A stretch of 64,000 nucleotides of DNA. Origin: Fen-1364 sp049515135. Its GTDB lineage: Bacteria; Spirochaetota; Spirochaetia; SZUA-6; Fen-1364. Under the pieces are notes generated by a model. It saw only the letters and a list, made by a program, of their open reading frames with translations. It did no database searches and had not been told where the DNA came from. Each line of letters opens with the position of its first letter. Positions within the stretch are counted from its first letter, which is position 1. The stretch lies in assembly GCA_049515135.1 (NCBI GenBank), contig JBEKUJ010000018.1, positions 1-64,000 on the forward strand, in the 5' to 3' direction. This document shows, piece after piece, positions 50,966 to 59,269 of this stretch. The position numbers were made by a program, and so were the translations under genes.

Positions 50966-52843
50966 GTGCAATCCACCTTTGCCCCCATAGAGCTCGGCAA
51001 GCGCGGGCTCGTGGCCACGACGCAGGGAATCCAGACCGTCGGCCATAACCTTTCAAACGCCTCCGTGGAAGGATACAGCAGGCAGCGCGTCGAGATGACC
51101 GCCAGCCCTCCTCTGTACGAGCCGCAGCTCAACCGCGAGCTGACCCCCGGCCAGATCGGCCAGGGCGTGGAAGTCTCCCGCATCGAGCGGATCAGGGACA
51201 TGCTGCTGGAGGGGAGGATCGTCCAGGAGCAGAACCTCCAGGGATACTGGGACGCCCGTGACAAGTACATCCTGATGATGGAGCAGGTTTACAACGAGCC
51301 CACCGACCATTCCGTGCGGACGCTCATGGACAAGTTCTGGGAGTCATGGCAGGAGGTGTCCATCAATCCGACGGACATGGCTGCCCGACGGTCCGTGCTT
51401 GAGAGGGGCAAGGCCCTCATCGACGGGATCCATGAGAGGTACGCGCGGCTCAGGGGCATCCGCGACATGCTGGATGACGACGTTCGCGGCACAGTGAAAC
51501 AGCTCAATGACTACACCACGGAGATCGCCGGCCTGAACAAGCAGATCCAGAAGATCCAGGCCCTGGGGGACAACCCAAACGATCTCAAGGACCGCAGGGA
51601 CCTGCTGGTGGGCAAACTGTCTGATCTGGTCAACATCACGGTGACCTATAACGATCCCACCGGAGAGCTCGTCATTGCCACGGGAGGAATGCACATCGTG
51701 CAGGGCGCCCACCACGAGCCGATTGCCCTGGACCCCGACAAGGCGGATGAGGGCTATTCGAAGCTGGTGTGGGACGATACGCGCGGGCCGGTGGACCTGA
51801 AGGGGGGCAAGCTGGCCTCCCTGGTCCAGCTGCGCGACGGCGACGCCAGGTCTGAGATCCAGAGCCTGGACAACATGACGGTGAACTTCATCGATCTCGT
51901 AAACGAGATCCACCGCAAGGGCTTCGGCCTGAACGGGGCCACGGGAACGGATTTCTTCGTTGAAAGGCCGTTCGTCTTCGATGTGGCGGGCAACTACGAC
52001 AAGGCCGGAAAAGGCGCGTTCGATTCAAGCTGGGTCTTCCGGGTCACGGGCGCAAACGAGTTGAAGCCCAAGGACCTCATTGGGCTTGCCGGCACCATCA
52101 CCCTCCCCGGCCGCCAGGGGGACGTCACGGTGGACTACCATGCCACAGACACCGTGGAAGACCTCATCACGCGGATCAACCTCTCCGGCTCCGAGGTCGT
52201 GGCGCGCCTGAACTCCGAGGGGAAGCTCTCCCTCAAAGGAGTTCCGACGGCCGACTCTCAGAACCCGGATTTTGTCCTGCGGGGTATCCAGGATTCAGGC
52301 CAGTTCCTCGTGGGCTACAGCGGAATCCTGCAGCAGCCCGGCCCCGCGGGGGCATATACCTGGAACCAGGCGAACGCGGTGCAGGCGCTCCGTACGGACG
52401 CGCAGTTCGCCGTGGCGCCCCTTGCGCACCCGGCCGGCTGGATCGAGGTGAATCAGCACGTGGTGCAGGACCCCGGGACAATTGCCGCGGCATCCGGAAC
52501 GGCAGGCACTTCGGACGGGATCGGCGACGGGACAGCCGCCCTGGCCATAGCACAGCTGCGGACAACGCCCGTCATGGTGGGGGCCACATCGACCTTCGAC
52601 AGCTACTTCGCGGACAGGGTGGCCGGTATCGGCCTCAAGGGGGATGAAGCCTCCCGCAGCATGGACACCACGAAGCTGGTGATGAAGGAGCTGAAGGACA
52701 TGAGGGAGTCCCTCTCCGGCGTGAACCAGGACGAGGAGCTCACGAAGATGATCACCTACCAGAATGCCTACGGGGCAATCGCCAGGTTCGTGACGACCTT
52801 CGACCAGATGCTGCAGGTCATCATCAACAGGATGGCGGTATAA
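50966..52843 (+). CDS. flgK: Flagellar hook-associated protein 1
   Basis: A protein of 625 residues, first hook-filament junction protein. N-terminal coiled region: GKRGLVATTQGIQTVGHNLS NASVEGYSRQR pattern (the ANVxTxGYSRQ hallmark). The middle is a variable beta domain, and the C-terminus is DEELTKMITYQNAYGAIARF with the terminal coiled coil. Starts with GTG after GGAGG. Exported by the flagellar type III system; in spirochaetes it sits in the periplasm. It belongs to the operon flgN-flgK-flgL-fliW-csrA. Confidence 0.94.
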   Translation: MQSTFAPIELGKRGLVATTQGIQTVGHNLSNASVEGYSRQRVEMTASPPLYEPQLNRELTPGQIGQGVEVSRIERIRDMLLEGRIVQEQNLQGYWDARDKYILMMEQVYNEPTDHSVRTLMDKFWESWQEVSINPTDMAARRSVLERGKALIDGIHERYARLRGIRDMLDDDVRGTVKQLNDYTTEIAGLNKQIQKIQALGDNPNDLKDRRDLLVGKLSDLVNITVTYNDPTGELVIATGGMHIVQGAHHEPIALDPDKADEGYSKLVWDDTRGPVDLKGGKLASLVQLRDGDARSEIQSLDNMTVNFIDLVNEIHRKGFGLNGATGTDFFVERPFVFDVAGNYDKAGKGAFDSSWVFRVTGANELKPKDLIGLAGTITLPGRQGDVTVDYHATDTVEDLITRINLSGSEVVARLNSEGKLSLKGVPTADSQNPDFVLRGIQDSGQFLVGYSGILQQPGPAGAYTWNQANAVQALRTDAQFAVAPLAHPAGWIEVNQHVVQDPGTIAAASGTAGTSDGIGDGTAALAIAQLRTTPVMVGATSTFDSYFADRVAGIGLKGDEASRSMDTTKLVMKELKDMRESLSGVNQDEELTKMITYQNAYGAIARFVTTFDQMLQVIINRMAV

Positions 52844-52852
52844 GGGGACTGA

Positions 52853-54103
52853 ATGAAGCGGATAAGCTCTCAGCTGCCGACAAACGACAGCAGTTATTAC
52901 ACTCGCCTGCGCGAGTTTGACATGAACGAGATGTACGGGAAGATCGGCGGGCAGACGCGAATCAACAAGCTGCGCGATGATCCGATGGCCGCATCGCGTT
53001 CCACGCGCTTCCAGTCGGAAATGCTGCGCAATGACCGGTACGAAAAGAACGTCCAGAGCGTGCGAAGCACCATTGCCACCGCCGAAGGAGACCTGCGCAG
53101 CACCATGGACATCCTGCAGCGGATCCGGGAGATCGGCGTGCAGGGGGCAAACGGGACCTTTGACAAGGAACAGATGGGATACATGGGCCAGGAGGTGGAC
53201 CAGCTCCTGGGAGAGCTCCTGACCATCGCCAATACGAAAGACCAGAACGGCAACTACCTTTTTTCGGGAACGCAGTCGCGGACCACTCCTTTCAGGCTCA
53301 CCATGGGTCGTGTCTCCGGCGGGAACGGGGACAAGGTGGTGGCCGTGGACTACATGGGGAACATCGGGCGCAACGCAGCGGAGGTCTCCGAGGGAGCCGA
53401 GGTCGGGATCAACCTCCCGGGCAATGTCGCATTCTGGGCGGAGCAGCAGCAGATCTATTCCACCGTGGATGGAAGCCAGTACCGGGTGCAGAGGGACCAG
53501 TCAATCCGCATCGACGGGAAGGAGATCCATCTTGCAACGGGGGACACGTTGAGCGCCGTTGCGGCCAAGATCAATGACGCCAGCATTCCTGTGCGAGCCC
53601 GCATCGACCCGGTGGCGGGCGGTCTGGTGCTCGAATCCACGGTCCCCCACCAGATATGGGCGGAGGATCTCGGGGACGGCACCGTGCTGCAGGACCTGGG
53701 CATCCTGGCCCCGGGCGGGAGCCATCCCCCCCTCAATGTGGCTCACAGCGCGCGCGTGTTCGGGGGATCGATCTTCGACATGGTGATAGCCATGCGCAAC
53801 GCTCTCTACGAGGGATCCACGGACAAGGTGAGCTCCGTCGGACTCCGGGGCCTCGAGAGCTCCATCACGAACATGGCCGGAGTCCTGGGCGACATCGGGG
53901 CCCGCGATGCCCGGCTGGAGACAACGGCAAAGAGGCTGGAGTACCAGAAGCCCGTGCTCGTGGGCTTCGATTCCCAGGAGCGGGACCTCGACATGGCAGA
54001 CGCCATTACGCAGCTGAAGACGCTTGAATACACCCACGAGGCGGCGCTGTCCGCCACGGCGCGGGCCCTGAACCGGCCGAAGCTCCTCGATTTCCTGAGG
54101 TAG
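52853..54103 (+). CDS. flgL: Flagellar hook-associated protein 3
   Basis: A protein of 416 residues, second junction protein. N-terminal half has the flagellin-like helix QTRINKLRDDPMAASRSTRF and MDILQRIREIGVQGANGTFD; then GNYLFSGTQSRTTPF, the FlgL hallmark; the C-terminus ends ALSATARALNRPKLLDFLR. Starts nine bases after flgK. Length is greater than the enterobacterial protein but normal for spirochaetes. Confidence 0.92.
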   Translation: MKRISSQLPTNDSSYYTRLREFDMNEMYGKIGGQTRINKLRDDPMAASRSTRFQSEMLRNDRYEKNVQSVRSTIATAEGDLRSTMDILQRIREIGVQGANGTFDKEQMGYMGQEVDQLLGELLTIANTKDQNGNYLFSGTQSRTTPFRLTMGRVSGGNGDKVVAVDYMGNIGRNAAEVSEGAEVGINLPGNVAFWAEQQQIYSTVDGSQYRVQRDQSIRIDGKEIHLATGDTLSAVAAKINDASIPVRARIDPVAGGLVLESTVPHQIWAEDLGDGTVLQDLGILAPGGSHPPLNVAHSARVFGGSIFDMVIAMRNALYEGSTDKVSSVGLRGLESSITNMAGVLGDIGARDARLETTAKRLEYQKPVLVGFDSQERDLDMADAITQLKTLEYTHEAALSATARALNRPKLLDFLR

Positions 54104-54106
54104 CAG

Positions 54107-54559
54107 ATGACGATGAAGATCCGCACCAAGCCATACGGCGAAATGGAGATATCGGAGCGCCAGAGGCTCATCTTTCCCCGTGGCATCTTCGGTTTCGAGG
54201 AGCTTCGGGAGTTCGCTCTCCTGGACGCGGCGCAGCCCCCGTTCTACTGGCTGCAGTCCCTGCAGAGGGTGGAGATCGCTTTTGTCCTCATCGATCCACA
54301 TTTTTTCCGACCTGACTACTCGCCGGACGTGGACCCCGCTGAGCTGGAGGAGATAGAGATCAGGACGCCGGAAGACATGCTGGTGTTCGCCATCGTTACC
54401 ATCCCCGAGGATTCCTCGCGCATGACGGCCAACCTTCAGGGGCCCCTGCTCATCAACCGGCGCACCAGCGTGGGGCGCCAATCCATCAGCACGAATCCGC
54501 TCTGGGGCGTGCGCCACACCATCCTCGAGGAGCTTGCGCTGGCGCGACGGGGAGCCTGA
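54107..54559 (+). CDS. fliW: Flagellar assembly factor FliW
   Basis: A protein of 150 residues: FPRGIFGFEELREFALLD (about 23-40), PPFYWLQSLQRVEIAFVLIDP (about 44-64) and NLQGPLLINRRTSVGRQ near the C-terminus, all typical of FliW. In Bacillus, FliW is held by cytoplasmic flagellin and, when free, binds and inhibits CsrA, so translation of flagellin matches export. It begins three bases after flgL and its TGA shares one base with the csrA ATG. Confidence 0.94.
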   Translation: MTMKIRTKPYGEMEISERQRLIFPRGIFGFEELREFALLDAAQPPFYWLQSLQRVEIAFVLIDPHFFRPDYSPDVDPAELEEIEIRTPEDMLVFAIVTIPEDSSRMTANLQGPLLINRRTSVGRQSISTNPLWGVRHTILEELALARRGA

Positions 54560-54837
54560 TGCTGATCCTTGCCCGCAGAATCGGCGAAAGCATCATGATC
54601 GGGGACCAGGTTGAGATCTCCGTTGTCGACATCAAGGGCGACCAGGTGAAGCTGGGGATCAACGCGCCGTCACAGGTCAAGGTGTACAGGCGGGAGGTCT
54701 ATGCGGCAATCCAGGAGGAAAACCGCGCCGCCGCGGCGGCGGCCCCCAGGAGCCTGCCGCACATCGAAGGCCTGCTGGAGAAGAAGAATCCGGAGGGCCC
54801 CGCGGGCGGCTCCCCGCAGCTTCCCCGAAAGACCTAG
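54559..54837 (+). CDS. csrA: Translational regulator CsrA with C-terminal extension
   Basis: A protein of 92 residues. The first 55 are standard CsrA (LILARRIGESIMIGD, VDIKGDQVKLGINAP, VKVYRREVYAAIQEEN) including the RNA-binding residues near Leu4 and Arg44. CsrA dimers bind GGA in hairpin loops and Shine-Dalgarno sequences of target mRNAs. The last 35 residues are an Ala run and a Pro/Gly-rich tail beyond the usual 61-75 length, in the region where FliW contacts CsrA. The TGATG overlap with fliW couples their synthesis. Confidence 0.94.
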   Translation: MLILARRIGESIMIGDQVEISVVDIKGDQVKLGINAPSQVKVYRREVYAAIQEENRAAAAAAPRSLPHIEGLLEKKNPEGPAGGSPQLPRKT

Positions 54838-54842
54838 CCAGG

Positions 54843-54859
54843 ACCGCGCGAAGCGCGGT
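54843..54859 (+). terminator. Hairpin at the end of the flgN-csrA operon
   Basis: ACCGCGC-GAA-GCGCGGT is a perfect 7-bp stem with a C(GAA)G triloop, five bases after the csrA stop. No T-run follows, so it may stabilise the mRNA end or work with Rho. Confidence 0.5.
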
Positions 54860-54925
54860 ATCCGGTAGATATGTCCGCCCGCGTCAGTCGTGCCATCGCG
54901 CTACAGGTCCCTAGCCCGCGGCGGC

Positions 54926-56044
54926 TCAGCGGGAATCCACCAGCCCGTTGAAGATCTCGTCGAAGCGGCCCGCAATCGCCATGAACCTGTCCGTGACATA
55001 CGGGTCGAAGTGCGTTCCCCGCTCGGAGCGGATGGTCTCCACGGCCTTCGCGTGGGAGAAGGCTTCCTTGTAGGGACGGCGCATGCGCAGCGCGTCATAG
55101 ACATCCGCAATCGCGACGATACGCGCCGACAGGGGAATGAGCTCCTCGTTCAGGCCATGGGGATATCCGGTGCCGTCCCACCGCTCGTGGTGACGAAGGG
55201 CAATCTCGCTGGCCATGGGGTTGGAGTAGGTGGAGAGGATATATGCGCCGTTTTTCGTGTGCTCCTTCATCACCTCCCATTCCCAGTTCTCCAGGGGACC
55301 TGCCTTGTTGAGGATGTCGTCAGGAGTCCCGATCTTCCCCATGTCGTGAAGGGCAGCCACTTGGCCGATGCTCTCCACGAACTGCTGGTCCACCTCCGGC
55401 GCTCCAGGCCTCCCGTGAAGATCTTGGGCAAGCGCCCGCGCATAGAGGTTCACCCTCTCAACGTGGTAGCCGGTGTCGTTGTCCTTCAGCCGCGCCGCCT
55501 GCAGAAGGCTGGCAAAGGTGTTCTGGAGGAGCTGACGGTACTCGGTGGAGATGTCCAGGCACAGCGCGCAGAAGGCTTGCGGCTGCCTGAGGAGCGCCTG
55601 CGAGGCGATGTTCCCGACCTGCGCGGTGGACGAGACGGGCAGGACCCACACCTTCGACACGTTGAGCAGCTGGTCCAGGCCGGTCTTTTCCACCCGCCCG
55701 TTCCACATGAAGCCCGTTGCAGGGGACAGGATTGCCCGGAAGAGCTCGCTGCTCTTTTTGTCGTTGAAGAAAGAGGCGTAGAATCGGGTGAAATACTGGC
55801 CCAGGACCTCATCCCGGCACCCGAACATGCGGCAGAAGCTCTCGTTGGCCTGGAGGATCCTCAGGCTCCTGTCCAGGAAAAGGCTGGGGATTCTCTCGGT
55901 GAGGAAGCCGGATTTCCACTGGAGAAACTCGGGCGACTGCAGGAGAGCGGACATGTCGATTTCCGGCTCGGAAGAATCGTCAAGGCTCTCTACATCCACA
56001 GCCTGTTCGGTCACGGGGTTGTCGTTCATATCTTCCATGCTCAC
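54926..56044 (-). CDS. PAS / HD-GYP cyclic-di-GMP phosphodiesterase
   Basis: A protein of 372 residues. The N-terminal PAS-like region (about 45-150: LFLDRSLRILQANESFCRMFG) precedes a full HD-GYP domain. Metal ligands are in GYHVERV, LHDMGKIG, KEHTKNG and LRHHERWDGTGYP, and the signature GYP is intact. It is expected to hydrolyse c-di-GMP to GMP. Its location inside the flagellar gene block and upstream of no other signalling gene suggests motility control. It overlaps the tsaB stop by four bases. Confidence 0.9.
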   Translation of the reverse strand: MSMEDMNDNPVTEQAVDVESLDDSSEPEIDMSALLQSPEFLQWKSGFLTERIPSLFLDRSLRILQANESFCRMFGCRDEVLGQYFTRFYASFFNDKKSSELFRAILSPATGFMWNGRVEKTGLDQLLNVSKVWVLPVSSTAQVGNIASQALLRQPQAFCALCLDISTEYRQLLQNTFASLLQAARLKDNDTGYHVERVNLYARALAQDLHGRPGAPEVDQQFVESIGQVAALHDMGKIGTPDDILNKAGPLENWEWEVMKEHTKNGAYILSTYSNPMASEIALRHHERWDGTGYPHGLNEELIPLSARIVAIADVYDALRMRRPYKEAFSHAKAVETIRSERGTHFDPYVTDRFMAIAGRFDEIFNGLVDSR

Positions 56045-56712
56045 AAGCCGCTCGCAATCTCCGCTTCGCTTTTCCTCAGGTACAGAGGGCGGAGCGGGAG
56101 CGGATCAGCTCCTTCCGTCTCGAACTTTGCCTTCCCGAGACGCAGGAGGGCCCGGGGATCCAGGAGCTCCGCGCAGGGCACTCCGCCGGCCTCTTTTCCC
56201 AGAAGAGCCCGGATCCGGCACGCATCCGGTCCCGCAAGCAGCGGGTGCTTCGCCGCGCGGAGGCGCTCCGCCAGCCCCGCCGGAGTGAGGTCCAGGTAGT
56301 CCCCCCGGCGTTTCCCTGCGGTGAAGAGCGCCGCATAGATCCTGCCCTTGCGTGCGTCGATCACAGGATACACCTCTCCTTTGTGAGATTGCCAGGGCTC
56401 GGCAATTGCCTCCAGCGTCGAAACCCCCACCACGGGAGTCCCCCGCGCGCCGGCAATTCCGAGCGTTGTGGCAAGTCCGATGCGTATGCCCGTGAAGGAC
56501 CCTGGTCCGAGGGAGCAGACCAGCAGGTCAAGGCCGGAGGCGGTGAGGCCGATCTGGCGCAGGAGAGAATCCACCAGGGGGAGAAGGGAAGGGGAGTGCT
56601 GCAAACCCTGTCTCAGGGCAAGAGAGACCCACGCTCCGGATCTCGCAATGCTGACGGCAAGCACCTCTGTGGAGGTATCAATGGCAAGCACGTTGTCGGC
56701 AGAAGCGTTCAC
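56041..56712 (-). CDS. tsaB: tRNA t6A synthesis protein TsaB
   Basis: A protein of 223 residues of the ASKHA fold: LAIDTSTEVLAVSIARSG (9-26), QHSPSLLPLVDSLLRQIGL and CSLGPGSFTGIRIGLATTLG (about 67-86). TsaB is the non-catalytic partner of TsaD in threonylcarbamoyl transfer to A37 of ANN-decoding tRNAs. It overlaps both neighbours by four bases. Confidence 0.9.
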   Translation of the reverse strand: MNASADNVLAIDTSTEVLAVSIARSGAWVSLALRQGLQHSPSLLPLVDSLLRQIGLTASGLDLLVCSLGPGSFTGIRIGLATTLGIAGARGTPVVGVSTLEAIAEPWQSHKGEVYPVIDARKGRIYAALFTAGKRRGDYLDLTPAGLAERLRAAKHPLLAGPDACRIRALLGKEAGGVPCAELLDPRALLRLGKAKFETEGADPLPLRPLYLRKSEAEIASGL

Positions 56713-57185
56713 GTCCCGAGCTCCTCGATGAGGATGTCGCGCCCGCCGTCTGCAGCCATCTCAAGGGTGATGCGTGTGCGGTCGGTATCCAGCCAGGGCT
56801 CGATTTTTTCCCCCCACTCGATCATGACGACGGAGTCGCTGCGCAGGAGGTCCTCCAGGCCCAGGTTCTCCATCTGGTCCCTTCCCTCGATCCGATACAG
56901 GTCAACATGATACAACCAGGGTCCCTCCCGCCGGTATTCCGAGACTATAGTGTACGTGGGGCTGGAGATTTCCTCCCGGATCCCCAGCCCGCGCGCCAAT
57001 CCTTTTGCAAGGACGGTCTTGCCGGCCCCCAGGGGACCTATGAGGAGCACAACGGCCCCCGGGGAGAGGCCTGCGCCCAGGCGTTCGCCCAGCGCCAGCG
57101 TGTCGCGCGCTTCGGCGCAGTGCATTCGCGTGGAGGAAACTATTCTCACCGTGGGGAGCGTAGTGGAAACCGGCCGGGCGGTCAA
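56709..57185 (-). CDS. tsaE: tRNA t6A synthesis ATPase TsaE
   Basis: A protein of up to 158 residues. P-loop LIGPLGAGKTVLAKGLARG (about 46-64), ISSPTYTIVSEYR and LYHVDLYRIEG are diagnostic for TsaE. The first 20 residues are not conserved and internal starts (GTG or the ATG before HCAEARD) are plausible. It works with TsaB and TsaD. The tsaE-tsaB pair followed by HD-GYP forms one tightly overlapping unit. Confidence 0.9.
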   Translation of the reverse strand: MTARPVSTTLPTVRIVSSTRMHCAEARDTLALGERLGAGLSPGAVVLLIGPLGAGKTVLAKGLARGLGIREEISSPTYTIVSEYRREGPWLYHVDLYRIEGRDQMENLGLEDLLRSDSVVMIEWGEKIEPWLDTDRTRITLEMAADGGRDILIEELGT

Positions 57186-57209
57186 CGCCGGCCGTCGCGC
57201 GGTGCGGGG

Positions 57210-58388
57210 CTAGTTCGTGAGAGAGCGCGCTTCCCCGCGGCCCGGGATTGTCCGCCTGATCTGCTGCCTGGCCTGCGCAACCGTGGCGGGTCTGCTGAAA
57301 TCATAGACGAACTCGCTGATGCGGTTCAGGTGCTGGCGCGTCACGTTGGTGAACATGACGTGCATCGATCCACCCCGCGTTTTCTGCCGACGCACGCTCA
57401 TCACCTTCCCGAATGCGCGGATGGGCGCCTTCTTGTCGATGTCGAACTCGATCATAATGAGCTTTCCCTTCTCGAAGGGATTCATGGTCTGAACGGCGCA
57501 TCCGCCGGCGGAAAGGTCGACCACCGTCCCCAGCCCGCGCATGCTCCTCTCCACGCTGGCCTTCCTCTGCACGGTGCGGCCTTCCGGGACTTCCGTGATT
57601 CGTATGGGATAGTAGAAGCACGCCCGCATGATTTCCCGGCGCCTGCTCCTGCGGCGCTGCTCGCGGCGAAGCGTCTTGGAGTGCTGGATGAGGACGCAGG
57701 AGATGCCCTTCACCGTGTCATATCCCAGGACCTTTGACGGAAAAGAATAGCCGGCGTCGTTCTCCCGCCAGAGGTAGACGGAGAGCAAGGTGCCCCTCAT
57801 CCATCGCGTGTCAGCCCCCGCAACGGCCTGCGGGGTGGAGACGGTCAGGAAATCCTTCATGTTGGAGACGAGCCTGCTCGAAAAGGGGTTTCCGCCCTGG
57901 GGCGTTATGGTGAGGATCTGCCCTGGCTTCAGGAAGGTGGTTGATCCCAGGGTGGCCCCTTTGCGGGCGTTGCGCTCGATGATCTGCTTGATCTGGAATA
58001 TGATTGCCGCGCGCTTCTCCCGCTCCTCTTCCGTCATGTCCCGGGCGTTCTGCAGCGAATACAGGCCCTTTTTCAGGGTGTCATCCAGCATACCGGCGCT
58101 GGTGAAAACCAGGGTCGGCTGCTTCACCTTGCAAGCGTTCACAAGACCTTCCAGCACGTTCACGTGCGCCGGCGGAAGCCCGAAAGCCTTGGCCGTGCGC
58201 CGAAACGACGCGCTGGAGAAGCGCTCCTCATCGGCGGCAGTGCGAGGCCTGTTCCTGCGGTTGATGATTGCCGCAATCAGGATGAGCACGGCCACTGCGG
58301 CAATGACGGCGGCGAAAGAGATGATGATGGTGAACTGAGATCCCCCGGGGCCGCCAAGGAACTGGTAGGCCGTCTGCAGGGCTATCAC
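57210..58388 (-). CDS. Membrane-anchored PilZ protein
   Basis: A protein of 392 residues starting with GTG that overlaps the upstream stop codon (GTGA). A single membrane segment (FTIIISFAAVIAAVAVLILI, about 19-38) is followed by a cytosolic region and a C-terminal PilZ domain. That domain has an Arg-rich REQRRRSRRR stretch and DLSAGGCAV, the D/NxSxxG c-di-GMP motif. Longer in-frame starts would overlap the upstream gene deeply. It is probably a c-di-GMP effector, placed next to fliD and near the HD-GYP phosphodiesterase. Confidence 0.8.
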   Translation of the reverse strand: MIALQTAYQFLGGPGGSQFTIIISFAAVIAAVAVLILIAAIINRRNRPRTAADEERFSSASFRRTAKAFGLPPAHVNVLEGLVNACKVKQPTLVFTSAGMLDDTLKKGLYSLQNARDMTEEEREKRAAIIFQIKQIIERNARKGATLGSTTFLKPGQILTITPQGGNPFSSRLVSNMKDFLTVSTPQAVAGADTRWMRGTLLSVYLWRENDAGYSFPSKVLGYDTVKGISCVLIQHSKTLRREQRRRSRRREIMRACFYYPIRITEVPEGRTVQRKASVERSMRGLGTVVDLSAGGCAVQTMNPFEKGKLIMIEFDIDKKAPIRAFGKVMSVRRQKTRGGSMHVMFTNVTRQHLNRISEFVYDFSRPATVAQARQQIRRTIPGRGEARSLTN

Positions 58389-59245
58389 GCGCCTGCCTCC
58401 AGGAGCGGCATCAGCCGCGTGATGCGGGGAGCAATTTCGTATTCCAGGAGGTCGCCGATGAGCACGGAATCCTTTGCATCGAAGGCCGCCACAAGGTCGC
58501 GCAGGACCGGCGTCAGGTCTGCTATCATGCGGCCACGCTCGGGATCGGGGGGGAGGAAAGGCACCAGGGCCAGGACGGAATGCACCGTGTCGGTGAACCC
58601 GATGACGGTCTCCATCGCTGCCTTGTCCTTTCCCGTCTGCAGCAGCACGGAAACGTCGGGAAGCTGCTGCACGCGCGCGTGCAGGTCGGACACGCACCGG
58701 GCAAGCGCCTCCTTGGGCTGCGCAGCGTCGGAGATCCGATGGCCAAGTTCTTTTCGAAGCACGCCAATCAGGCTTGCAGCTTCCTGTCTCTGCTCGGGTG
58801 ACCAGCGGCGCAGCTCCTCCGTGCGCCGGCCCTCGAACATGCGGGTGAACCTGTCAAGTGCATCCGTGCCGGGCGGGAGGAACGGGTTGGCCTTTATTCC
58901 GCCAAGGGTCTCAGGGAGGCTGACGAGGAGCTCTTCCAGAACCGGACCGGGCGCCTTCACCTCGTCTGCAAGCATCCCAAGCCACACGTCAAGGGTCTGC
59001 CAGTGATCCACCTTCATGTCGGCAGTGTGCAGGGCCTGGATATCGATCTCCTGGACCGAATCCACGGCGGTGTTCCCCCAGATGCCGGCCGGCACGGACA
59101 GCAGGTCCTGCCCGTCTGCGCTCACACCCGTGATGACGAACCCCGCCCCGCCCAGCCAGGCCTGCACGCCGCTCATGACCTCGGCGAGGGTCTTTTCCTT
59201 CTCCAGTGAAAAGCTGACCTGTTCACCGTTTATCTTCAGCCGCAC
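58385..59245 (-). CDS. Conserved hypothetical protein between fliD and the PilZ gene
   Basis: A protein of 286 residues, acidic and without signal peptide or membrane segment. It begins MRLKINGEQVSFSLEKEKTL, beta-grasp-like, then a long mostly helical region. I recognise no family. It starts 24 bases after fliD stops and overlaps the PilZ start, so it belongs to the fliD transcript. A role as a flagellar export chaperone or assembly factor is possible from position alone. Confidence 0.65.
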   Translation of the reverse strand: MRLKINGEQVSFSLEKEKTLAEVMSGVQAWLGGAGFVITGVSADGQDLLSVPAGIWGNTAVDSVQEIDIQALHTADMKVDHWQTLDVWLGMLADEVKAPGPVLEELLVSLPETLGGIKANPFLPPGTDALDRFTRMFEGRRTEELRRWSPEQRQEAASLIGVLRKELGHRISDAAQPKEALARCVSDLHARVQQLPDVSVLLQTGKDKAAMETVIGFTDTVHSVLALVPFLPPDPERGRMIADLTPVLRDLVAAFDAKDSVLIGDLLEYEIAPRITRLMPLLEAGA

Positions 59246-59269
59246 GATGGGCTCCTTTTCGTCCCTGTT

